From Macrothele yani (Eukaryota; Arthropoda; Arachnida; Araneae; Macrothelidae): 64,000 nucleotides of DNA. The stretch covers positions 52,037,436-52,101,435 of the forward strand of contig CM077016.1 of assembly GCA_039090855.1 (NCBI GenBank), written 5' to 3'. This document shows, one piece after another, positions 33,565-44,275 of the stretch (positions within the stretch are counted from its first letter, which is position 1; the number at the start of each line of letters is the position of its first letter). Under the pieces are notes generated by a model. The model did no database searches. It worked only from the letters and a program-made list of their open reading frames with translations, and was not told the DNA's origin. The position numbers and the translations under genes were made by a program.

Positions 33565-35068
33565 AGAGGAAGTCCAAACTAGACCCGTTGAGGCAAATCT
33601 GTCACAAAATTTTGACCCAATTTAGTCTTTAGTTGTCGCACCCCACTTATGATGTTATAGTTTAAATAGACTGCTGATTTGCATTTTTAACTTCACTGTA
33701 AAGCAAATAAAGCTTAGAACTCTTAAGGTTTAAGCTTATCTTGACTGACAGCCTTAGCTTAGTGAATTTATCTTCACTGTACAACCCGGTTAAATTCACT
33801 ACTCATTGTAGCTGAGAGACTTCATTGTACATAATATGCACTTTCAGACTAACGTCTACGATTCATTGAAACAAAAAGTTTACTTACGAGTCCAATTCCT
33901 TTTTTATTAGTGTTGAAGCACATTAACATTTGACTTCTAACTCTTTGTACAAAATAGCACGCGGCATCTAAATTCAATCAACAACTTCGTACAAAATACG
34001 TGACATTGGTCACTCTTCAAATCTGTACAATCCCTACAAGAATGTTATGGAATACAAGTTGTTCGTACGACAATAACTCATTATCTACACATTCCTGAAG
34101 CCCTCTCTCCCTACATCAGTATAGCTGGTTAAACAATTGCACATAGAATACTGTTCACAGAAAACTGTTCGTTCAGTCATTCGTTTAAGATTGCACATAG
34201 ACTACTCCCTAATTAATATTGCACACGAAGCTCTTATCTCATCAGTTTTTGACCATGTACGATGCCATTTGACCCACTGTCAGGTTTTTCAACATCAAAT
34301 TCATCGGGCGGAGCTCTGTGGTGTTAAGTCGGAAAATATTTAACGAAAAGAAACCGAATTTACATAAGAAGACAGGAACTCAAAAGGAATGTTAAATTAG
34401 AGGTATACATCCCACACTCAAGAAACACTATTTCCCACAGTTTAACTATGTACATAGATTTTCACGAAGTCCATTTCTCTGAAGTTGTTTAGAGTGTAGC
34501 AACAATACGTGATTCTAACAACTGCGAACTACAGCAAAGATATTTAATGAGGTACTTCTAGGGGAATCGAACTGGTGTAACTCGACTGGTGAGAGTTTTG
34601 AGCAGAAAACTGCATTTGTTCAGATTGCAATGTTGTTTACATTACAATATTACTTTAACGTCCAATTTTCGGTTATGGATATATCATGCAACTTAAAGAA
34701 ACAGAAAAAAAAAATAGCTTTCTGATTGTACTTGCTTTTCATTCCCCGTGCTTCCGCTAGTACACATTGCATTTTCTTTTGGATCCTTTTCCACAAAATA
34801 TGTTAATTGAATTGAGTCTAAGAAAACACCAGTCATTCTGGACCCCCCCCCCTCGAACGGTCATTATCATATTGCAGTAACACTGCAGTTTAGCGTATGC
34901 CTTTTGCAGAAGTTCGAGATGTGTAATAAAGTTTGGTGAATGCACAATAAAAATGAACAGCTAATATTTAAGAAAACTTACTTTATTGGCCTTCGGAATA
35001 ATACGCCCCGAATAAAAAAAAAAACACTTAGCATCGTTCGTATAACTGCTGGAAGTTATGGGAAAAGC
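33565..35068. other. no gene seen
   Basis: 1.5 kb of AT-rich DNA without recognised features. A 9-10 bp C-run lies at about 34845. Confidence 0.4.
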
Positions 35069-35082
35069 CCCTCCTTTGCTAT

Positions 35083-35362
35083 ACACTACTCAAATAACTA
35101 TCGTCTGTGCACGATTAAAATAAGAGTAAAAACCTATAAAACCTTTAATGAATCTAGATAAAACCTTACACAAGACCTTTCGGATCGTAAAATACGATCC
35201 ATCATCAGATGTTAAGATCTGATGATGGATCGTATTTTACGATCCGAAACGTCTTATGTAAGGTTTTATCAAGATCCATTAAAGGTTTTTACTCTTATTT
35301 TAATCGTGCACAGACGTCATTTGAGTAGTATTGATTGAATGGCAGGAATAGTTTTTTAGACA
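35083..35362. mobile_element. 280 bp palindrome with 14 bp TSD and hammerhead-like cores
   Basis: The left arm (35083-35210) and right arm (35217-35332) are near-perfect inverted repeats around a 6 nt loop. CCCTCCTTTGCTAT flanks the unit at 35069-35082 and 35363-35376, a 14 bp target duplication that points to a retrotransposition-type insertion. Each arm, read outward, contains CTGATGA, a strong self-complementary stem (GGATCGTA/TACGATCC) and then GAAA, the invariant elements of a hammerhead ribozyme core. The downstream TTTTAATCGTGCACAGACG resembles AAATCGTGCTAAAGACG 30-60 nt after a similar motif behind the Penelope-like element at 42.5 kb. I infer an inverted pair of Penelope-type terminal repeats. 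Confidence 0.6.
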
Positions 35363-35648
35363 CCCTCCTTTGCTATCGGCTACAGCTGGGTCGTCACGTT
35401 CGCTTAAATGCCAGAAAATCGCTTTCCTTTAAGCTGCAATTTCAGTCGAAAAAACAAAAAGCATTCAGGCGGCGCCAGATCAGGCGAATATGGTTGGTGT
35501 TGATTTATTTATTTTTTTGCTCCGTTTTTACCCGCTAACAACGCGCACCTAGTCTCTGTACCACACCCTTTCTTACAACTCCGTGACCGACATGTTCGCT
35601 CATGTATTTTATGGCGTCGGGCAAGTTACCGCACCTTCCACAACGATT

Positions 35649-35880
35649 CATTTTTTTTCTCTCTCTTTTTGTTTGAGGGTTTAACTACCACCGTGAGCAA
35701 CTCAATGGGCTGTAAGTGGCCACCCGCCTCTAATTTAGGGCCAGAGACTCAAAGGATGGGGCAGAGTCTGTCCGTAAAACAAACATACCATCCATGCCTC
35801 GCACGGGATTCGAACCTGGGCTATTCTCCGACAAATGATTGGAATCCAACGCTTCGTACTACTCGGCCACCTGGCAAGCC
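35649..35880 (-). mobile_element. SINE-A copy 14, diverged
   Basis: Recognisable by TTTAACTACCACCGTGAGC, CATCCATGCC, box B GGTTCGAATCCC and total length. The middle region has drifted. Confidence 0.82.
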
Positions 35881-35986
35881 AACCTTTTACGCATTATGTG
35901 AGCATTCACCTAACTTTGACACTATACGTATACACTGTATATCAGATCATTCACGCGTATTGGAAGCATCCCACATAGCACAGAAT

Positions 35987-37166
35987 CAGTGGTGTAGGAA
36001 CGCTTTTGGTTTAGGGGGGGGGTACAAGCTCCTGAACCTTACATCTCAAGGCCAGAATTTTTTTTTTGGGGGGGGGGGTAGTATATTGGAGTTTTTATAA
36101 AATACGTATACTGATCAGGAATTCATCCGAAAAAACATTGTTATCATCATCATATTATTAATTATTACCATTATTATTTTGATTGCTGACAAAAAGTTCA
36201 CATTATTAATTTCTTATCAGAAAATAAATGGAGACTTTTTTTTTTTTTTTTTTTTTTTTGTGTTCTCTCTTTTTAATTTTTGTACTTTTTTTTCCATTAA
36301 AATATTGAGCAGGGACAAGTCAACATTAGGATGAATTTCTGTCAGCAGGGTTTGGAAAAGAGGGATTTCTCAGGAAATGTTATATAACTCTTTACAAGAA
36401 CGAATTAAATTTCTTATCATTTTTGTTTACGTTAATAAAGTAAAACCGCAGTAAGATAAAAGCTGCTCTACCTGCGAAGATAGTACCATTGAAGCATTAT
36501 GAAGTCTATATTAAAAACTTTGAACGATACATAGGTTGACAATTGATGCAAAAAGCACATTGATCTGGTGCAAAGCTAAATGATGGTGGAGATATCGAGG
36601 AATTGGAGTTCTATGAGTGGTATGTGAAATCCGTAATGCACTTGTATTGTTACAGATCTTAAAGACAGAATACAATTTTAGTGCCGGGGCTGCGGGCGCT
36701 GAAATGTCCACTTGTGCATTAATTTTTTTTTTTTAAGTCCAGAAAGGACAACCTGATCAAGATGCATGGAATTTTAAGAGAAAAGAAACACTGATCACAA
36801 GTATGTTATCAAGCCCTAGCCCTACCATATGCTGTTTGAAGTTATTAACAAAAACCTCGCACTCGTCGTTTCCCTGCAGAACTAATTTGCTGGAGTTTCG
36901 CAGATGGTTGGCCAGTTTTTGGTGGATGAAAACCCTCCCACTACAAGCTTCGGATTTAAAAAAAAACCAGATGACCCGTGATATTTCTTTGAAAAAAAAA
37001 ATGAAAAAAAAAAAAGATAAGTATCATGTAAATTTTACAGTTCACTCTTTATGAATGATTGGTTTGTGTTTGCTCATATCTGGGGGGTACAGTAGATAAT
37101 AATGTACCCCTCTCCAAAATTTGGGGGGTACATTGTACCCCTCCCCCTCCCGTTCCTACGCCACTG
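35987..37166. mobile_element. 1.18 kb non-autonomous hAT element, perfect 8 bp TSD
   Basis: Ends are CAGTGGTGTAGGAACG on the left and, on the reverse strand, CAGTGGCGTAGGAACG on the right. CACAGAAT is duplicated exactly (35979-35986 and 37167-37174). Subterminal G-runs (GGGGGGGTACAAGC and TTGGGGGGTACA) face inward. The interior has no transposase. The hAT superfamily is assigned from the CAG...CTG termini and the 8 bp target size. Confidence 0.92.
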
Positions 37167-37382
37167 CACAGAATATTTCGTATATGTTACAAGTACGTAG
37201 CACTGAAACATTGAGACTTTTCAGATACGTTGCGCAATGTAACAGTAATGTTTCAGAAACCTTACGGTTACGTCAGAATGTCCTCAAACGTTACATGACT
37301 TTGAAACATAACCGATACGTTACAGTGAAAGGTCTTTGTAACTTCAACATACCAACTTCATGTCACTGTTACGTAATATCCA

Positions 37383-37905
37383 AGCAAAGCAAACTGAATT
37401 TGATTGTACCACTTACTGGTCATCCATGTAACACTTCTCAGAAACCTTGAGAATTTCATCGTCCTGGACGGGAATCGAACCCTGCATCTCCCGAATACCG
37501 GTCGAGTATGCTAACCATTACACCACCCAGGACAGTGAAGCTCCAAGGAACTGAGACATAGGAATCTGAAAGTCCTATGATTTTCGCTAGTCGAAGCATC
37601 CTTGCTTAGTGAGAAGTGTTACGTGAGTGACCAGTAAGTGGTACTCGCAAATTCAGTTTGGCCACCCCGGTGGCGCAGTAGTCTAAGCGATGGCCTCTGA
37701 TCATTCGTCCGAACGGGGTCCGGGTTCGGGTTCGAATCCCGGTGAGGCATGGATATTGTGTTTGCCTTACGACATTGGCTCTCTCCCTTCCCTGGAACCA
37801 ATGACCCTAAATTAGGTATGGGCGACTGCTTATAGCCCACTGAGTTGCTCACGGTGGTCGTTAAACCTACAATCCAATAAAAAAAAATTCAGTTTGCTTT
37901 GCTTG
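37383..37905. repeat. inverted-repeat element with tRNA-like core, split by a SINE
   Basis: The outer arms AAGCAAAGCAAACTGAATTT and, beyond the SINE, AAATTCAGTTTG|CTTTGCTT are inverted, continuing inward through GTACCACTTACTGGTCA and TAACACTTCTCA for about 60 bp. The centre carries a minus-strand tRNA-like head (37461-37533: box A GGTGGTGTAATGGTTAGC, box B GGGTTCGATTCCC) with a 7 bp acceptor-like GTCCTGG/CCAGGAC pair. A proposed anticodon loop would lack the invariant U33. The motif CGCTAGTCGAAGCA also occurs at 20344-20357 beside the related cluster. Confidence 0.7.
37661..37885 (+). mobile_element. SINE-A copy 15, 12 bp TSD
   Basis: Full length with box B duplicated by a small slip (GGGTTCGGGTTCGAATCCC). 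AAATTCAGTTTG repeats at 37649-37660 and 37885-37896. It interrupts the right arm of the inverted-repeat element around it, so it is younger than that element. Confidence 0.93.
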
Positions 37906-39516
37906 AATATTCTGTGATATTTCCATGTTTTATGAAGAATAGTTCTTCCTTCATTAATTTACTGTTACGTATTTGAAAGATATTTGTGACATCATCATAT
38001 TCTATTACGTGCTTACTACGTTGAACATTATAGTTTTAATAAACTTAGTAAAATCACAATAAAAAAATATTACACTCGACAGCTGTTTCAAAAGCAACAA
38101 CAGTCGTATTACGAGTTGTTTACGTTTTCACAGGTTCAACGCAGTCCGCTGGGAACAGTGGCGGCGTTTATATATCGTTAACAAAATAAATAAAAATCGG
38201 TGCCAAATGAGGGTGCCGAATTTCTATTATACATGTGGAATAGACCATATTTCAGCGAAAAAAAGAAAGAAAATCAAATTCGTCATTTCTCTAAATATCT
38301 ACCAATATGAAATTTCTCACCCTCAAGTAAAAAAAAAAAAAAAAACATGCTGGTATAGTACACTAATACAACACAGCCATCTACTTAGATTTCATAAAAT
38401 GATTTTTATAATTTTAAAATTATATTATTCAAAGCTATTACTTACTTTCAAATGTTCTTGAAACACACACACACACACACACAAAAAAAAAAAAAAAAAG
38501 GATGAAATATTAAATCAGCTACCTCGGGTACGACAGTATCACCAAAGAATATCCCAGTAGCGCGTAGAAATACGACTAGGAGAGTGCTTCGGTGAAATGG
38601 CATAAATGCGCATGCGCATCCACGCCGTTGCCAAACCAAAAATCTTAAATATCGCCGAATGTAATATCAAGGTAGCAATTATGTACAATGGAAACTATAA
38701 AACAGTAGTATCGGTGAATGCTATTTTTAACGTAACTGTAATGTACAAAGAGTTGTTTTCCAAAATAGATGTTGCTGAAACGTAATTTTAATTTGTAAGA
38801 TATCTCTGAAAGTGTAACGAAAATGAAAGATTGTAGCGTTATTGATACATATCTGAAACGTTTTGTGCTGTATGGGATACACTACGTATATGAGAACATT
38901 CGCCTTACTTTGAAACGATACATATACCCTCATGTACTTTCTTTTCTTGCTCCCTCGAGGTAGGAGGAAAGAAGTAAAAAAAGTTCATCCCATCTTACGT
39001 TTTTTAAAACATGTCTAAGAATTTAAAGACATACCTTAATCAATTTTTAATACCGTAGATGTAATATTTAAAATCCTAGTGAGGTACAAAGGAATTTTTA
39101 GAGACCAACTTCCACCGATTGTTGTTCAATTTTATTTCGTTATAATGGATTTAACACTCAGGAAAGTAATGGAGAAAAAAATACAAAATAACCGGATAAG
39201 TCCCACTACATCTTTTGTTGTTTCGCAACACTGTTCTTGTTCAAATTTACCTGTTGTTGTCTTAAGAATACTATAAACAAGAGATTCGCCAGTTCGACTT
39301 TAACGAAATTATTATAACCTAAATATGCTAAACGGGATGTAAAAATATGTTGGATGATTGGGGAATCTATTCGAAAATCGTACCTGTTTGTCCAATTCCC
39401 GAAAAGAGCCAAAGGAAGCTCGTGACTTCAATACACAAGCAATTCATGTGTTCTTCAGAACGAGTTCCAGGAGAAGTTTGAGATTTCTGCCGTGCAACGC
39501 GACACTAAGAGACTTA
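37906..39516. other. no gene; (AC)n microsatellite
   Basis: AT-rich DNA with an (AC)n run at about 38464-38482 followed by an A-run. No gene recognised. Confidence 0.45.
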
Positions 39517-39522
39517 CGAGCG

Positions 39523-39734
39523 TTTTTTTAATTTTTGTATTGGATGTTTAACAACCACCGTGAGCAACTCAATGGGCTATAAGCAGTCGCCCGTCCCTAA
39601 TTTAAGGTCACTGGTTCCAGGTAAGGTAGACAGCCAACGCCGTAAGACAAACACAACACCGGAATTCGAACCCGCACCCATCTCGGGCGAATGATCAGAA
39701 GCCATCGCTTAGACCACTGCGCCACCGTGGCGGC
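39523..39734 (-). mobile_element. SINE-A copy 16, small head deletion
   Basis: The body is intact. The segment between CAAACACAAC and the box B region is missing about 13 bp (CATCCATGCCTCA is absent). CGAGC on both sides (39518-39522 and 39735-39739) is a possible short duplication. Confidence 0.88.
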
Positions 39735-39739
39735 CGAGC

Positions 39740-40647
39740 ATTTTCTGATGATTGTGCGTTGACCATGAATCTAAATGCTTTTTGCAATAGCTTATCGGGT
39801 GCTAGATGTTTGTTAATAGTGTCGTACGTCTGGAACATTAGTTTTCTCTATGAACACCAATATCTAGCTCAGAAATTAGTTTCCTTCGCAGTCGAAAATT
39901 ACGGGAGTTGATTTCGGCAAAAGACAGTCTTCTCGAAAATGCTGTCGCAGCTGGTTTTGCACAGGAAACGTGGCATGAAGAAGAGATCCATCAGCAATGA
40001 AACTTGTCGAATTCACGTTTCCTCGCTTCTGAAATGCCGATAACTTACTTCATCTCGGGACATGACGGAACAGATCGTATGACATGATATGACATAAGGG
40101 ATCATGTAACAAGAACCTTAAGTTTGACATCAAAGAAGAAGACAGGGAAGATGGATGCAGTGAAACTACGTACTGTAAAATGTTTCATCAGTGGCATAGT
40201 AACAGAAGCGGAAATACTTGAATTTCTTAAGGATTTTTCCCATGCCCAAATGCAATAACTGAATCCTCGTTCAATTCCATTCTATTAAACGATATGAGCT
40301 GGCTCTTCCCAGAAGACATTTCCCAGCTCTTGGTTCTTGTTAGCAAATACCAATCGAGGATGGCAGGGGTTTCTTTTGACCCAAGTATTAACCTATTCCG
40401 TGCTACTGTAAGGTTGTAGGGTGTGCAAGCGGTTTATGGTTACTTCCTTTCCGTTCGAGCAGAATGTTAATGGTGTTAAAAACTTTCTCAGTTTCTTCTT
40501 CAAGCGACTGCTGAGCTCCCCAGCAGGTTTAACCTTAAAAATCCATAAGTACCCTGAGATGTGGTCTCAACGCAGCGAAAGCTAGATGCATCTTTTTCAA
40601 CACCTGAGCGCAAAGAGTGCAAAGTGGCAAAACAATTTACGATAACC
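39740..40647. other. no gene seen
   Basis: Moderately AT-rich DNA without recognised domains or repeats. Confidence 0.4.
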
Positions 40648-40659
40648 AAATCCTTCTCC

Positions 40660-40875
40660 GCAGTCCCGGTGGCACGATTGTCTAAGCGCTGGCTTCTGAC
40701 CATTAGTCAGAGATCGGACCGGGTTCGAATCCCAGTGAGGCTCGGAGGTTTTGTTTTTCTTACGGCACTGGTTCTACCCTTACCCTGGAAACAGTATCCC
40801 TAAGTTAGAGATGGGCTACTGCTTACAGTCCATCTAGTTGCTCACAGCTTTCCTTAAACCCCAAACCAAACAAAA
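40660..40875 (+). mobile_element. SINE-A copy 17, diverged, 12 bp TSD
   Basis: Head GCAGTCCCGGTGGCACGATT, box B GGGTTCGAATCCC, palindrome decayed. AAATCCTTCTCC (40648-40659) and AAATCCTTGTCC (40876-40887) match at 11 of 12. Confidence 0.88.
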
Positions 40876-40940
40876 AAATCCTTGTCCAGGAATGTTTTTT
40901 TTTAATTAGTACTACCTCACTTTTGAAAGGAGTGTATGGG

Positions 40941-41043
40941 CTGGAGATGTTTTGTGCATACGCTCCCGAAAAAGCTATTTCCTTTTTCTCCCTGGAGATG
41001 TTTTGTGTATAGGCTCCCAGAAAAGGCTAACTCCTTCTTCTCC
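40941..41043 (+). repeat. 51 bp tandem duplication
   Basis: Two adjacent diverged copies starting CTGGAGATGTTTTGTG, each ending in TTCTCCC. Confidence 0.85.
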
Positions 41044-41100
41044 CTCACTCTCCGCAAAGCACAAATTACGCTGATATAATGCATAACTTCTTTTGTGGTA

Positions 41101-41383
41101 CACTGTTAAAAATTTTGTGGTAAGGTGCACAAAAAAGTGGTGCTACTTCAGCTGCACTATTTTCTAAGAAAGATACACCACTGTGTGGTGCAAGCAAAAC
41201 CCAACAACATGGTGCAACTTTGCGCTACGATGTGGTATAAGGTTGCACAGCATTATGGTGTAATGTTGCAGCAGGTTGTTGGGTTTTGTTTGCACCACCG
41301 AGTGGTGTATCTTTTCTAAGAAAGTGGTGCAGCTGTGGTAGCACCACTTTTTGGTGCAAACTGCCACAAAATTTTTAACAGTG
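41101..41383. mobile_element. 283 bp palindromic MITE, TA-flanked
   Basis: Both ends read CACTGTTAAAAATTTTGTGG (right end as reverse complement) next to TA (41099-41100 and 41384-41385). The arms pair for about 120 bp each, sharing CTAAGAAAGATACACCACT-like blocks. The layout is that of a Tc1/mariner-derived palindromic MITE. No coding sequence. Confidence 0.92.
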
Positions 41384-41639
41384 TAAAATAAATGGAAGCT
41401 GTGTGGAAACTCCAAAATTTATCGTAGCCATAGGATTTGCAGTTTTACAGTGTGTTGGATCCAGTAGAAGGATATACCATATACTGTCAAAATTTATTTT
41501 CTTTCACCATGTTGGATAACATTGTGGGTATTCCAATCAAGGTACTGTTTCATTCATTTATTTATTTTACCGGATTTTAAATTTTTATGGACTACAATCG
41601 AACTGAACGTACGAATTATTTGATAAAGACGGTAAATTT

Positions 41640-42295
41640 CACATTCATCAAATACTGAATTATTTCAGCAAGAAGTTAACTTCATTTTTGGTTTGGCTGA
41701 GCAATATGAGTTCCCTAAATATCTGATTAGGCAAGTGTTTGGCAAGGTCAAATATGCCCTACATACTACCCTGTTAAGAAACTCCAACTGCAATTCCATA
41801 TATGTTGGCTCTATGTAATACAATCCACATTTAACGAGAGCCTTAACACAACAATGTAAACCATATGGCTTGAAATTTGGTTCACAAACACGAAACTTAT
41901 TTTCAGTAGTTCGTAAGGATCGTGAACAGAACAGCAAAATGGGACAGTGGGGTATTTACAATATCCCTCTGGTTAAGGCAACTACAGGACAAGCAGCTTC
42001 TAATTATGTGGGTTCTACAAAACGCAATATTGCATTACGAATTAAAGAACACAAATACAATATTAAAACAGGCATGTATTGTACATCACTAGCCAAATTT
42101 GTTATACAAGATGATCTTAATCCCAACTGGAGCAATGTAAGAATAATTAATACTCCAAGTAAACCTGGTGATCTTTTATTTGCAGAAAGTGTGTATATAG
42201 AGCCCTCCGGTGAGCAATGTTGTAATGAGCATGCCCCCTATGAATTACATAACGTTTGGAAATCCCTTATTAAAAATGTAAATTATAAATTGTAA
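41640..42295 (+). pseudogene. Penelope-like element 3' part with GIY-YIG endonuclease
   Basis: The tail of a Penelope-like retroelement. Broken frames before 41850 carry the end of the RT region. From 41870 a clean 141-codon frame begins at KFGSQTRNLFSVVRKD and leads into the GIY-YIG nuclease: GIYNIPL, then YVGSTKRNIALRIKEHKYNI, and later FAESVYIE. GIY and YVG are the two halves of the signature, and the R-KEH block matches the family. The frame ends at 42295. The RT catalytic region is missing (5' truncation). A hammerhead-like hairpin follows 190 bp downstream. Confidence 0.82.
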
Positions 42296-42479
42296 TATAA
42301 ACTTAAAATTGAATGTTCACCCCACCCTACACCATTTATTTCTATAATATATTTCCATGTTTTCTTCAGACCATTGGGCCAACAGTATACGCAACATTTT
42401 GGCGCATGTAGATGACTATTGGCTAATAACTTACCATGCTTCCCACAATGCAATAGATTAAATGTGTATCTATTTATTA

Positions 42480-42535
42480 CATCTGAAGAAGAGGCAGCCG
42501 CTGCCTCGAAAGTGCTCATGGTTTTAATTGTATAT
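42480..42535 (+). ncRNA. hammerhead-like motif behind the Penelope-like element
   Basis: The order CTGAAGA, a 7 bp stem GAGGCAG/CTGCCTC with a CCG loop, then GAAAG and TGCTCATGG copies the hammerhead core order CUGANGA-stem II-GAAA, with A replacing the usual U in CUGAUGA. Penelope-like terminal repeats are known to carry hammerheads, and the position after the ORF fits. The substitution probably makes this copy inactive. Confidence 0.45.
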
Positions 42536-43246
42536 ATTTCTCATCTTTTAATCCTTAAATCGTGCTAAAGACGGAAATCTTTCATCGCTTCAACGGTAAA
42601 TTTTACTTAGTACAATTTTTAACTAAGGTAGGTGCCGTGAAGATCAGTTCGTTTAACTTGCTACATGACTAATTTTTACTTGAAACAGTTATTTTGGCCC
42701 ATGCATGAAAGGAATGTCAAGGAGAACATCATTTAGTCACCCGCGTCTCAGAGTTGCGCTGATGACTAATGCATGTTTTATCTAACTGGTGTTAAAGAAC
42801 TTTTTTCCCTCTATACCATAGATCATAGCATATCAAGTTGTTTTGCGACAAATTTTTCACATACACTACATTCTTAACGGCACTCTAAAGAACTGTTTTA
42901 ATAGCTCTTTGCTCTCGCCTAGAATGTATGATGAGAGTTAATAGTTAAATCATTCGTAACATCCTTACTGACTAACAATAGTAACGGCCTTGTACGAATC
43001 ACTGTGACTGCCTTTCATCGTTCTAGTAAATAAATGCTGATCTACGACCAGAGACATGTTAATAGAATATTGGCCACTGAGGAAACGGAGATTATTTAGA
43101 ACGCCGTCAGTTGTAATCAACGGAAAGTTGGAAGGCGAGGACTTAGCTTTCTATCGAGGCAGGTCCGACTGAGAAAAGAAAATACCATGTCAATTTAATG
43201 TGAAATAGCATACAATCTGCGTTTCACAGGAACAGCCTTTATTATT
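42536..43246. other. no gene seen
   Basis: Begins with the presumed end of the Penelope-like element, then unplaced AT-rich DNA. Confidence 0.4.
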
Positions 43247-44275
43247 CATAAAACAAGTTAGTAAAATCATGCAATGTATTGATTATGATACGCTTTCCAA
43301 CATACCAGAAATCATTACTCAAGTTATTATTCAAGTTATGAGAATAATCGCTTTGGAATAAATCTCGCTCCTGTGTCCTCACCTTTGACCCCATTTCGAT
43401 GATATTAAACAGAATTGGTTCAGTATACCTCCGGAACAACATACTAACGTTTTGTCGCAATAGAAGCATTTTTAGTCAAGTGATGAGGATAATGGCTGTG
43501 GAATAAATCTCGCTCATATGCCTTGACCTTTAACCCCATTTCGATTATATTCAACAGAACCGGTTCAGTGTACTTCCGGAACAACATAATAAAGTTTTGT
43601 CGCAATCGAAGCATTTTTACGTAAGTTATGGCGCATAAGGGCGATGGAATGGATCCCGCTGCTATGTCCTGACTTTTGATCCCATTTCGCCCATTTTTAA
43701 TAGGGTGCGGCTCCAGATCGTCCCCTACCACATACTAAAATTTCATCGAAATCGAACCATTTTTACGCGAGTTATCGTGCGGACAAACGGACAATGCTGG
43801 AGCGTATGCGCTTCTTCAATCTACGGTTGGAAAGCGTAAACAAGTTGGTAAAATCATGCAACGCAACATTCCAGAAATTATTACTCAAGTTATTACTGAA
43901 GTTATCAGGATAACGGCTGTGGAATAAATCTCGCTCCTGTGCCCTGACCTTTGACCCCATTTCGATGTTATTCAACAGAACCGGTTCAGTAGACCTCCGG
44001 AACAACATGATAAAGTTTTGTCTCAATCGAAGCATTTTTACGTTAGTTATGACGCATAAGGGCGATGGAATGGATCCCGCTCTTATGTCCTGACCTTTGA
44101 CCCCATTTCGTTCATTTTCAATAGGGTTCGTCCTCAGGTTGTCCCCTACCACATACTAAAATTTCATCGAAATCGAACCATTTTTACGCGACTTATCGTT
44201 CGGACAGACAGACGGTCAAAGTTGGAGCATATATGCTTCTTCAACCTACGGTTGGAAAGCGTACAAAAGACGCTG
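43247..44275 (-). repeat. dispersed module repeat, two head-to-tail copies
   Basis: Reading on the minus strand, copy A runs from 44275 (GTACGCTTTCCAACCGTAGG) to about 43840, and copy B follows directly from 43836 (ACGCTTTCCAACCGTAGATT) to 43247. Each has units of about 150 bp that open with ATAACT--CGTAAAAATG-TTCGAT, pass GAAATGGGGTCAAAGGTCAGG and close with GAGCGAGATTTATTCCAC, and each ends at GCATGATTTTACCAACTTG. The open frames seen across the units follow the repeat and lack a conserved domain. The same family is at 826-1345. Confidence 0.85.

Noticed and set aside
36803..37054. 83-codon open frame inside the 1.18 kb hAT element
   Set aside because: Lacks any transposase motif and ends in A-rich low-complexity sequence.
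43242..44152. Reverse-strand ORFs with repeated MLRLRQN-IMLFR blocks
   Set aside because: They follow a dispersed non-coding repeat whose other copy (826-1345) does not keep the frame.
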